Assembly (NCBI GenBank): GCA_030431355.1
Contig: JAUIJG010000208.1
Coordinates: 1 to 9,141 of the forward strand
DNA: 9,141 bases
Source of the DNA: a bacterium
Lineage (GTDB): Bacteria; Cyanobacteriota; Vampirovibrionia; Obscuribacterales; Obscuribacteraceae
Reading direction: 5' to 3'
Shown here: one piece after another, positions 1-5,939 of the stretch
How positions within the stretch are numbered: the stretch's first letter is position 1
How the letters are laid out: every line of letters begins with the position of its first letter
Made by a program: the position numbers and the translations under genes
Notes under the pieces: model-generated
What the model saw: only the letters and a program-made list of their open reading frames with translations
What the model was told of the DNA's origin: nothing
Database searches by the model: none

Positions 1-164
1 ATGAGGGGAACCCCCATCCCGGGCTGAACCAGTGGGACCTCGGCGTACCCCTGGTGCAGGAATGGGGCGTCGCGGGCAGCAGGACAACGCTCGAGTTCAC
101 ACCGGCGATCTCGTTCTTCACCGAGGACGAAAACCCGTTCGCCAATCTGACGAAGGCGAGCTGA
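1..164 (+). CDS. C-terminal fragment of unidentified protein (5' partial)
   Basis: An open frame enters from the left edge (first whole codon at base 3) and ends at TGA 162-164, giving 53 residues. Coding on this strand is supported by third-position GC of about 87% (46 of 53 codons) and by ordinary protein-like composition, with alternating polar and hydrophobic stretches such as TLEFTPAISFFTEDENPF that resemble outer-membrane beta strands and turns. The texture recalls barrel proteins of the 'MetA-pathway of phenol degradation' family, but that is a weak impression. The last residue is Ser, not the aromatic residue usual at the end of a barrel, so the end may be artificial. GC is about 63%, against about 49% in the next 260 bases, and the minus strand is also open here. 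The fragment may be foreign DNA or one side of an assembly chimera ending near base 160. Confidence 0.45.
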   Translation, partial: EGNPHPGLNQWDLGVPLVQEWGVAGSRTTLEFTPAISFFTEDENPFANLTKAS

Positions 165-427
165 CGTACGATAATTACCCATTTGGAAACTATCCAGATT
201 GAGAGTCCTACCAGGGCAAGGATTCCAAAGCCTATACTGGATAAACCGCTCTCCCTTTCAGCTGCTATGGCCATGGAGCCTTGCATGACCACTCTTCCCA
301 GAGCACAGATGATCGTGGGCCATACAAGAATGGGAACCCAGGATTTAAAGTTCAATCGGTAAACTCTGATAGCGCGACCGATCAGGTCGCCTACGCTGAG
401 GGGTTTTTCGAGTATTTCTCTTGCCAA
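2..427 (-). CDS. N-terminal part of a multi-pass membrane protein (3' partial)
   Basis: The minus-strand frame runs from TTG at 425-427 to the left edge without a stop (142 codons). The start is chosen because GGAGAG (434-439 on the plus map) lies six bases upstream; an in-frame TAG at 443-445 excludes a much longer N-terminus, though TTG 431-433 is also possible. The first 90 residues look real: a cytoplasmic lead with a KPLSVGDLIGRAIRVYR segment, a hydrophobic helix at about residues 30-49 (SWVPILVWPTIICALG), a short loop, and a second helix at about 64-88. The lead resembles bacterial membrane proteins annotated as 'glycerophosphoryl diester phosphodiesterase membrane domain', which begin with a similar PLSVGDL-RAFRLYR pattern; this is recognition by eye only. 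Residues after about 91 fall in the GC-rich block at 1-164, where the plus strand looks like the true coding strand, so that part is doubtful. Confidence 0.55.
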   Translation of the reverse strand, partial: MAREILEKPLSVGDLIGRAIRVYRLNFKSWVPILVWPTIICALGRVVMQGSMAIAAERESGLSSIGFGILALVGLSIWIVSKWVIIVRQLAFVRLANGFSSSVKNEIAGVNSSVVLLPATPHSCTRGTPRSHWFSPGWGFPS

Positions 428-590
428 ATTCAACTCTCCAGACTACTTATTTTAGCTGATTATTACTAATTCACAGCCGTTCTAGATTCGAGGTGAGGGC
501 AGTGTGAAAAGGAAAGGCGGATATATTCGCCGGTGGAATTAGCCGGTGATACAGTCTGATATTTTTGTTTTTCATCCCTGTTATTACGTC

Positions 591-614
591 AAACGCCTGC
601 GCACTCGGCGTTTT
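591..614 (+). repeat. Inverted repeat with T-tail, terminator-like
   Basis: AAACGCC (591-597) and GGCGTTT (607-613) form a 7-bp stem around a 9-base loop, followed by a short T run. It lies upstream of the predicted promoter of the GAF/HD-GYP gene, so it would act on read-through from the left or as a protein-binding dyad. The stem is modest and the T tract short, so termination activity is uncertain. Confidence 0.3.
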
Positions 615-666
615 GGAACTATCGACAGGGTCCGTTTCTTCCTGAATGTTTGCCGGTTTGTAAGCG

Positions 667-695
667 TTGGTATGAAAATAGGAGATACTTATAGT
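667..695 (+). promoter_or_regulatory. Candidate sigma-70 promoter for the GAF/HD-GYP gene
   Basis: TTGGTA (667-672, 4 of 6 consensus bases) and TATAGT (690-695, 5 of 6) are separated by the ideal 17 bases. Transcription would start near 702, giving a leader of about 41 bases before the ATG at 743. A second TATAGT at 705-710 has no matching -35. Pattern match only. Confidence 0.45.
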
Positions 696-742
696 TGTTC
701 TTACTATAGTAATTGTATTGCCCTCCGGTATAGACAGGAAAA

Positions 743-3343
743 ATGGTAGAGGATAGAGACCGAAGGCGCCTGGTTCAGATGTTGAGCGGCGTCAGGGACT
801 TGAAGAGAATTCTCGAGACAACCGTGCGTGAGCTCGGAGATATTTTTGACGCCGACAATTGTCAAGTGATTTTGAGTAATCCGCTTGACCCTAACGTCAC
901 CTCAATCTGTGAGTTCCGTGCCGATGACGAGCCCATGGATGGAGCCCGGGTGACGGTTCCCCTTGTCTTGCAAGGCCGTACTTTTGGCTCGGTGAGCATG
1001 ACCAGGCAAAACGAGCTTACCGTTGCCGAGGTCGATGAACTAAGGGTTATGTTGGGCGATCTCGGCGACATTATCCGGCTCGCTCAAATCAATGATGTAG
1101 TACAGCGCGATACTTTTAGAGAGACGTTCCTTGTCGAGATAGGCAACGTAATGTCCTACTCCCTTGGAATAGGCGACGCTCTCTTTATGGTTGTAAATAT
1201 TCTGGGTAAAGCTCTGCAAGTAAGCCGCTGCCTGTTTATTTGTACCGATGATGCTCAAGTTGGTTGGAAATGTTATGAGTTCTGGCAACAGGACAAAGTG
1301 AAGAGTTGCCAGGACTATTACTGGCCTTCCAATGACTCTCCATTTGTGGCCCAGGCTCTTCTTACCAAAATGCCTATCACCGTCTATGAAGGCCAGGAAA
1401 ATTCCTATGTCTCACCGGTCCAGGAAGAGTTGCGTTTCATCGGTGTGAAGTCGCTTCTGGGAGTTCCTTTGACCAGCTCAGAAGGTACCCATGGATGTGT
1501 GATTCTTCAGCAGTGCGATTATCGTAGAGCCTGGACCAGGGCTGAAATCGACATGGTTCAGAATGTGGCAGACCGCGTGGCGGAAGCTTTGTTGAAGCTT
1601 CCTGCGGAGAAGCGGGTTCGGTCTCCGATTATGCAGCTGCACCAGAGAATCGTGGAGGTTCCTGCCGAAGGGGATGGTCAATCTTCGGTGGATCGTCGTC
1701 GGGCCCTCAAAGGAGCTCTCGGCCAGCAAGCGATACCCTCAGCTAGACAAGCACCACCGCCACCGAAGCCAGAGCCCAAAGCACCACCGCCAGCGCCTCC
1801 AGCACAGCCGGAGCCTGCCGCTCCCAGGGCTGCTGCCCCGGTTTCAGCAGCAGATACCATTCCGCCTGCAGCAGCAGCTGTCCCGGCGGAGACCGAGGCG
1901 CTTTCTGAGAAAGAAGCAAAAGCCAAGGCCAGGGCCGATCGGAAAGCACAGAAAGCAGCAGAAGAAGCCGTTCCGGCGCCTAAGTTCAAAACTGTCACCA
2001 GCGCTAAATCTTCGGATGCCATCACCAAACCGGGGGACGTATCTGCAGATCCCGGTCAACAGTCAGCCACCGGTATCAAAGAGTTTGCCCTGGACAAAGG
2101 GCCGGCCGCGGCTCAAGACGGAGTGGCAATCGACCCTTCTGTCGCGCCTCCTCCCGAAGCGGATCCTTATGCCGATCTCGATTTTGGTGACTTCGAAGAA
2201 ATTGATACTGATGATGGTGCCGCAGGTGCCGAGTCTTCTGTCGCTACTGCTATGCCGGCTGCCGCTGATTCCACCCAGGCTGAGACTGCTCCTCTTGAGT
2301 CTCCCGCTCCCGTGGAAGCTGCTCCTGCAGAGGCTCTGGACACGGCTGCGCTGGATAGTATTCCTACTCCATCGGAGAACAAGACCGACGCCGCTCCGGT
2401 TGCTGAAGAAACCGCCCCTGGTGGCTATGGCGATCTGGACAGTATTCCCACGCCCAAGTCTGAAGCTGCTCCTTCCGGGGGATGGGGTGATCTCGACTCC
2501 ATACCTACGCCTTCCAAAGGCAACGAGATGGCTGCCGGTGGATTGAAAGGCTCCATGCTGGCTCGGGCTAAAGCGGCGTCAGCCCCCAGTCCTCTGATGT
2601 CATCTTTGAGGAAGTCTTCCCCTCAACCTGCTCCGGCAGAAGTTGAATCGGCACCGAAACCCAGTGAGCCGATAGATGAAGAGGCCGCTAAGAAGAAGAT
2701 CGAAGATCTCATGGCGGCCAGTAATGATACCTCTGATTATATCTTTGCCACACCTGGTCTGGATCCCCGAATGCTGGGTCGGATAGACGGTTGGGTAACC
2801 CAGATCGAGCAGAAAGACAAGTATAAGAATGGACATGCCAAAGCGGTTGCCGAGTATGCCGTTGCTATCGCCAATCAACTTCAGGTCAAAGAGGAAGATG
2901 TGAATATTGTTCGCCAGGCTGCTCTGGTGCATGATCTTGGCAAACTGGGAATAGCAAAACCCGTATTGCAAAAGCGTGATGATGAGCTGCCCCCGGATGA
3001 GTTTGTATTGAAGATGGGGCACGCTGTTGCCGGGGCAGAATTGCTGGAGTCTTTCCCTGACTTAAAGCACCTGGCTCCCATAGTAAGGGCTCACCACGAA
3101 GAGGTCGGGGGCGAAGGTTTTCCTGAAGGCCTAAAAGGAGAGGAGATTCCCCTCCACGCTCGAATTTTGTCTGTGGCAAACGGTTACCATGAACTGGTTG
3201 CGGACAAAGTGTTCGAAGACGGTATGGATCCTGAGAGCGCTCAGCAACAAATGGTCCAGGAAGCCGGCAAGCTCTTTGAACCCACATTTGTGGAGGCTTT
3301 GATTCAGTCTATAAAGGAAGGAAAAGTTTCCGCCTCTTTGTAG
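743..3343 (+). CDS. GAF-GAF-linker-HD-GYP domain signalling protein
   Basis: This 866-residue, apparently cytoplasmic protein has no signal peptide or membrane segment. By eye, a degenerate GAF-like domain covers about residues 13-115, a clearer GAF domain about 123-285 (with the VKSLLGVPL core strand), then a low-complexity Pro/Ala/Glu linker at about 290-650 and an HD-GYP domain at about 685-860. HD-GYP domains typically hydrolyse cyclic di-GMP, and GAF domains bind small ligands or dimerise. Conserved metal-site residues seen are H698 (in NGHAK), H730-D731 (HDLGK), H760 and H784-H785. The signature is altered: GYP is GFP (792-794), and the usual ADxYDA motif reads ANGYHE, with N813 and H816 in place of the two aspartates, so activity is in doubt. 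The linker carries three copies of DLDSIPTP or close variants (near residues 537, 565, 584). The start is ATG 743 with AGGAA just upstream; spacing is short (2 bases). It stands alone and ends at a strong terminator. Confidence 0.88.
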   Translation: MVEDRDRRRLVQMLSGVRDLKRILETTVRELGDIFDADNCQVILSNPLDPNVTSICEFRADDEPMDGARVTVPLVLQGRTFGSVSMTRQNELTVAEVDELRVMLGDLGDIIRLAQINDVVQRDTFRETFLVEIGNVMSYSLGIGDALFMVVNILGKALQVSRCLFICTDDAQVGWKCYEFWQQDKVKSCQDYYWPSNDSPFVAQALLTKMPITVYEGQENSYVSPVQEELRFIGVKSLLGVPLTSSEGTHGCVILQQCDYRRAWTRAEIDMVQNVADRVAEALLKLPAEKRVRSPIMQLHQRIVEVPAEGDGQSSVDRRRALKGALGQQAIPSARQAPPPPKPEPKAPPPAPPAQPEPAAPRAAAPVSAADTIPPAAAAVPAETEALSEKEAKAKARADRKAQKAAEEAVPAPKFKTVTSAKSSDAITKPGDVSADPGQQSATGIKEFALDKGPAAAQDGVAIDPSVAPPPEADPYADLDFGDFEEIDTDDGAAGAESSVATAMPAAADSTQAETAPLESPAPVEAAPAEALDTAALDSIPTPSENKTDAAPVAEETAPGGYGDLDSIPTPKSEAAPSGGWGDLDSIPTPSKGNEMAAGGLKGSMLARAKAASAPSPLMSSLRKSSPQPAPAEVESAPKPSEPIDEEAAKKKIEDLMAASNDTSDYIFATPGLDPRMLGRIDGWVTQIEQKDKYKNGHAKAVAEYAVAIANQLQVKEEDVNIVRQAALVHDLGKLGIAKPVLQKRDDELPPDEFVLKMGHAVAGAELLESFPDLKHLAPIVRAHHEEVGGEGFPEGLKGEEIPLHARILSVANGYHELVADKVFEDGMDPESAQQQMVQEAGKLFEPTFVEALIQSIKEGKVSASL

Positions 3344-3362
3344 ATAGCCCAAAAGTAAAGAC

Positions 3363-3398
3363 AAAAAAGCCCGGTCTCCAAGAGAACCGGGCTTTTTT
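3363..3398. terminator. Bidirectional intrinsic terminator
   Basis: GCCCGGT (3369-3375) pairs with ACCGGGC (3386-3392); alternatively the stem extends inward as TCTC/GAGA with one bulged A. It is flanked by A6 (3363-3368) and T6 (3393-3398), so each strand reads GC stem then U run. It lies 20 bases after the GAF/HD-GYP stop and 15 bases beyond the rpsA stop, serving both convergent genes. Confidence 0.9.
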
Positions 3399-3412
3399 CA
3401 GCAAATTATCTA

Positions 3413-4555
3413 TTAGCTGCCGAGAAGATCGGTTACATCCATGCCTTTCAAGGAGAGGCTGATCTTGTGCTCTTTAGGAGCGAACTTCTTGATCAGTGCT
3501 TTAATCTCCTGGCCGACCTGGACAACTTCTTCCGGTTTGATGTTCTGTTGTTCGGACATCTCAACTGTCGGAAGCAGCGCGTCGACTCCGGGATAGATCT
3601 GAACAAAAGCACCGAAGGACTGAATTTTGCGGACGGTGCCGGAAATAACCCGACCTTCCTCAAATTTGTCTTCGATCTCTTGCCATGGATCAGGCTGCAT
3701 TTGCTTGAGACTCAAGCTGATATGACCTTTTTCCTGGTCCACTTTCAGTACCTTGGTGGTCACTATCTGTCCTACCTTGAGTACGTCGGATGGATGGGAG
3801 ACTCTCTCCCAGGAAATTTCGGAGATGGGAAGCAGACCGTCTAAGCCGCCGAGATCGATGAAAGCACCGAAATCTGCGATACGAACAACTTCTCCGGAAA
3901 CGATTTGACCAGCTTGCAGCGTGTTGAGGATTTTCTCTCTCTGGGCTGCTTTCTCTTCCTGGACGGCGAGTCTCTGGGAGAGAATAAGCTTGTTGCGCTT
4001 GGTGTCTGTTTCCAGGATCTTCATGGGGATTTCCATGCCGATCAGCTCTTCTGCGGTGGTACCTTTTACTCTCAGCTGACTTGCCGGGACGAATCCTCTC
4101 AAGCCGTAAACATCTACCACTACGCCACCTTTGACCACGTTCGAGATCTTGGCGCGGATGGTCTCGTCGTCCTTCTTCTGCTCTTCGAGCTTGACCCAGC
4201 CACGGGCTTGGGCGACTCGTTTGAGAGAAAGGGTTAATTGACCATTTTCATTCTCTTCGCGAAGAATATAAAACTCGTGTTCCTCTCCGACTTTGACAAC
4301 ATCATCAATGTTGTCAACCGGCATGTTGGATACTTCTTTGTATGGCACAAAGCCTTCGGATTTTGCTCCGACATCTACGAGCACACCGTCACGTTCTATA
4401 CGAACGACGTCTCCTTTGACTATGTCACCCTGCTGATACCGGATTTGAAGGGTCTCCTCAAGAAGCTTCTCAAATTCTTCTCTCAGTGGGTTGTGCTCTA
4501 CCTGTTGCTCTGACACGGGGTTGGTTTCTCCTTCAACCTGTACTACCTGGGACAT
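3413..4555 (-). CDS. rpsA: 30S ribosomal protein S1 (four S1 repeats)
   Basis: This 380-residue protein has an acidic N-terminal lead (1-40) and four OB-fold S1 RNA-binding repeats at about 42-113, 129-196, 215-285 and 300-371. S1 helps recruit mRNA to the small ribosomal subunit. Repeats 3 and 4 are the most canonical (GEVVRIADFGAFIDLGGLDGLLPISEIS and GTVRKIQSFGAFVQI, each ending in an ISLSLK strand); repeats 1 and 2 are more divergent. E. coli S1 has six repeats and about 557 residues, cyanobacterial and plastid S1 usually have three, and four is common in other phyla; the length suits a four-repeat member. The start is ATG 4553-4555; the only Shine-Dalgarno-like GAGG lies about 14 bases upstream, a weak site. 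The gene appears monocistronic, between a 665-base upstream gap and a shared terminator. An S1-domain protein other than true RpsA is possible but less likely. Confidence 0.92.
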   Translation of the reverse strand: MSQVVQVEGETNPVSEQQVEHNPLREEFEKLLEETLQIRYQQGDIVKGDVVRIERDGVLVDVGAKSEGFVPYKEVSNMPVDNIDDVVKVGEEHEFYILREENENGQLTLSLKRVAQARGWVKLEEQKKDDETIRAKISNVVKGGVVVDVYGLRGFVPASQLRVKGTTAEELIGMEIPMKILETDTKRNKLILSQRLAVQEEKAAQREKILNTLQAGQIVSGEVVRIADFGAFIDLGGLDGLLPISEISWERVSHPSDVLKVGQIVTTKVLKVDQEKGHISLSLKQMQPDPWQEIEDKFEEGRVISGTVRKIQSFGAFVQIYPGVDALLPTVEMSEQQNIKPEEVVQVGQEIKALIKKFAPKEHKISLSLKGMDVTDLLGS

Positions 4556-4799
4556 CTGGATTTTGATTACCTCGTAGAAAGGTTGCGTTTTTTTCTGGTC
4601 AACGTTACATCGGGTGGCTGCCCCTTCATTTCTATCTCTTATCTATCGACAGTCCACCATTGGGGGATTTGTCATACATGCAAGATGTATATGAAGGTCC
4701 AGATACAGCTGGCCGAATGCACAATATAGAATAAGCACCAGGCGCACTTCAAGTGTTGTCTTTAAGGTTTTACTCTTTCTTTTCTTTTGTAAATAGGCG

Positions 4800-4857
4800 A
4801 AATCCCTGAAAGCGTTACGGGGTGAGGGATTTGCTGCTGTGCTCCCCGGGGTCACAG
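4800..4857. repeat. Two adjacent inverted repeats
   Basis: AAATCCCT (4800-4807) and AGGGATTT (4825-4832) form a perfect 8-bp stem with a 17-base loop. Five bases later CTGTG (4837-4841) and CACAG (4853-4857) flank a self-complementary CCCCGGGG core. In a transcript of either strand these would fold as two consecutive hairpins. Neither is followed by a U tract, so a terminator is unlikely; a structured RNA or protein-binding site is possible. Confidence 0.4.
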
Positions 4858-4970
4858 AACTTCTTGTTTGTTTAAACTTGGCTTCTAGTTAATTTGCATT
4901 TAATGAATTGGTAAAAGCTCTAGCTGAGGTGGCGTTTGGGCCCCTTTGATATATGTCATGGATCTGCAAT

Positions 4971-5095
4971 CGACTTCGGAATTCAAGGCAAATACCTTCC
5001 CTGTGAAGTCGCTTTCGGTGGATTTATATATTGTGGTACCACATTTACTGTCTTGTTTATGTGCGCAGTGGGCACCTTTTATAGTGGCGCCCTGC
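4971..5095. repeat. Cluster of three dyads (possible structured RNA or operators)
   Basis: CGACTTC (4971-4977) pairs with GAAGTCG (5005-5011) and encloses a smaller AAGG/CCTT stem (4985-4988 with 4995-4998). TGTGGTACCACA (5032-5043) is a perfect 12-bp palindrome. GCAG-GGGC (5065-5073, one bulged T) pairs with GCCCTGC (5089-5095). The cluster ends about 40 bases before the TATAAT at 5135, so under the predicted promoter it would lie upstream of the exported-protein transcript, as operators or a separate small RNA. Confidence 0.35.
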
Positions 5096-5134
5096 AAGCT
5101 TTCTCATAAAGTGTAGTAGGAAGCTCCAGTTGCC

Positions 5135-5140
5135 TATAAT
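5135..5140 (+). promoter_or_regulatory. Candidate -10 box for the exported coiled-coil gene
   Basis: A perfect TATAAT lies 80 bases upstream of ATG 5221, predicting transcription from about 5147 and a leader of about 74 bases. No -35 resembling TTGACA is found at 16-18 bases. A TG sits one base farther than an extended -10 requires. Activity may need an activator or another sigma factor. Confidence 0.35.
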
Positions 5141-5220
5141 TCTCATTAGATCGCCTTTTTATAGGCTGCTCAATTAACTGAGACCCCCCAAGTGTTACCA
5201 ATTTTTCTCGAGGCAACGGC

Positions 5221-5847
5221 ATGAAATTTATTAAGAACACAGTATTAATCGGGCTATCCTTAGCCCTTCCGCTCTCGATGCAGGCTGTCTGTCAAGCTAA
5301 CACCTTGAATGTCGATAGTCCTTCCGCAGCAGATGTAGCCGCGCAGGTTCATGCGGCTAAAGACAGGCTGGAGACAGCTAAAGTGCGTCTGGAAATTGCT
5401 AAGAAGCAAGTTACCGCATCTAAAGCTCGCCTCAAGGCAGCTGAAGCTGAGTTCAAAGCGGCTAAAGCAAATCACGAAGCAAGAAACCTGTCACATGAAG
5501 CTTACAAGCTTTCTGAGTCCTCCGGCTTACCCGCAATCACCAACACTCTGATCGAAGAGAACAAGCAGCGCTCCCTGGCTTCTCGTTTCGTTAAGAAGCC
5601 CAACAAGAAGCAAGATGCTGTAGGTCCTGCGGCACCCACATCCAGTCAGGCTGTGGATCTCTCCGATACAAGAATTCACCCGGTTGATTTCAATGCGCCA
5701 GGATTTGAAAACAAGCAAGTTAACGACCCGGCTGTACCCCACTCCTCCTTTGTTCCCAAGCAAAGAGTCTCCACTAGCCAGAGTGATGTAGGCACCGGAT
5801 TGGTGGCTAACTCTCCTGGTCTGGAGCAACCGCCCATAGTGCCATAG
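5221..5847 (+). CDS. Exported heptad-repeat coiled-coil protein, unknown function
   Basis: This 208-residue protein begins with a classical Sec signal peptide: MKFIKN, a hydrophobic core at about residues 7-20, and a likely cut after A26 (CQA/NTL). The Cys at 24 lacks a lipobox (VC preceded by A), so a lipoprotein is unlikely. Residues 42-97 form eight in-phase heptads (QVHAAKD, RLETAKV, RLEIAKK, QVTASKA and so on), with Val/Leu/Phe at one core position and mostly Ala at the other, an Ala-rich coiled-coil pattern. Residues about 120-208 are polar, Lys- and Pro-rich and probably disordered. I recognise no family. By analogy with Lpp- or TolA-like helices it may be a periplasmic spacer or oligomerising scaffold, but this is inference. 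GAGG (5210-5213) lies seven bases before the ATG, a good ribosome site. It is followed by a terminator and convergent with rnc, so it is probably monocistronic. Confidence 0.82.
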   Translation: MKFIKNTVLIGLSLALPLSMQAVCQANTLNVDSPSAADVAAQVHAAKDRLETAKVRLEIAKKQVTASKARLKAAEAEFKAAKANHEARNLSHEAYKLSESSGLPAITNTLIEENKQRSLASRFVKKPNKKQDAVGPAAPTSSQAVDLSDTRIHPVDFNAPGFENKQVNDPAVPHSSFVPKQRVSTSQSDVGTGLVANSPGLEQPPIVP

Positions 5848-5875
5848 GCATAATGTAGCTAAACTTGTTCAATTT

Positions 5876-5901
5876 AAAAGAGCTCCAGCTGGGGCTCTTT
5901 T
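5876..5901. terminator. Bidirectional intrinsic terminator
   Basis: AAAAGAGCTCC (5876-5886) and GGGGCTCTTTT (5891-5901) form an 11-bp stem with one T-G wobble and an AGCT loop. T-rich sequence follows on the plus strand and an A4 run precedes the stem, giving U's on the minus strand. It lies 28 bases after the exported-protein stop and 38 bases beyond the rnc stop, so it can serve both convergent genes. Confidence 0.85.
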
Positions 5902-5939
5902 GCTTTTGCTTTATCTATCGGGCGAATAGCCTGGAATAG

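Larger units (their letters stand above)
428..742. other. Divergent intergenic region
   Basis: No convincing gene was found. A 67-codon GTG frame at 546-749 has no ribosome site, an unlikely composition and overlaps the next start. The region should hold promoters for both flanking genes. It contains a small hairpin at 516-531 (GGCGGA/TTCGCC, 4-base loop), two copies of GCCGGTG (529-535 and 542-548), and an inverted repeat AAACGCC/GGCGTTT (591-597 and 607-613) followed by TTTT. The best promoter candidate for the rightward gene is listed separately. On the minus strand a weak -10-like TAAAAT (449-454) lies just upstream of the membrane-protein gene but has no clear -35. Confidence 0.5.
4556..5220. 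other. Long dyad-rich intergenic region
   Basis: No gene is supported in these 665 bases. The minus-strand frames at 4643-4855 and 4900-5097 have unnatural composition and no ribosome site. The region must hold the rpsA promoter (minus) and that of the exported coiled-coil protein (plus). It contains inverted repeats: ATACAT/ATGTAT (4674-4690), AAATCCCT/AGGGATTT (4800-4832), CTGTG/CACAG around CCCCGGGG (4837-4857), a nested stem at 4971-5011, a 12-bp palindrome at 5032-5043 and a bulged stem at 5065-5095. I recognise no tRNA, tmRNA, 6S, SRP or RNase P signature and no known riboswitch core. Confidence 0.55.

Noticed and set aside
281..469. 62-codon plus-strand frame
   Set aside because: It is antisense to the membrane-protein N-terminus, whose translation has clear transmembrane helices and a ribosome site; the plus translation has no such structure.
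546..749. 67-codon GTG frame ahead of the GAF/HD-GYP gene
   Set aside because: No ribosome site, unusual Cys/Tyr/Arg-rich composition, spans the predicted promoter and overlaps the real start.
1674..2546. 290-codon plus frame in a second phase
   Set aside because: It is an out-of-phase reading of the Pro/Ala linker of the GAF/HD-GYP protein; its Arg/Leu/Pro-rich low-complexity product is typical of a shadow frame.
3467..4513. Three plus-strand frames across rpsA
   Set aside because: All are antisense to the four well-formed S1 repeats.
4651..4657. TCCACCA resembling a tmRNA or tRNA 3' end
   Set aside because: The upstream bases cannot form an acceptor stem or T-arm, so it is a chance match.
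4643..4855. 70-codon minus-strand frame upstream of rpsA
   Set aside because: It passes through the twin inverted repeats, has no ribosome site and gives an unremarkable translation.
4900..5097. 65-codon minus-strand frame
   Set aside because: It covers the dyad cluster, has no Shine-Dalgarno and no recognisable domain.
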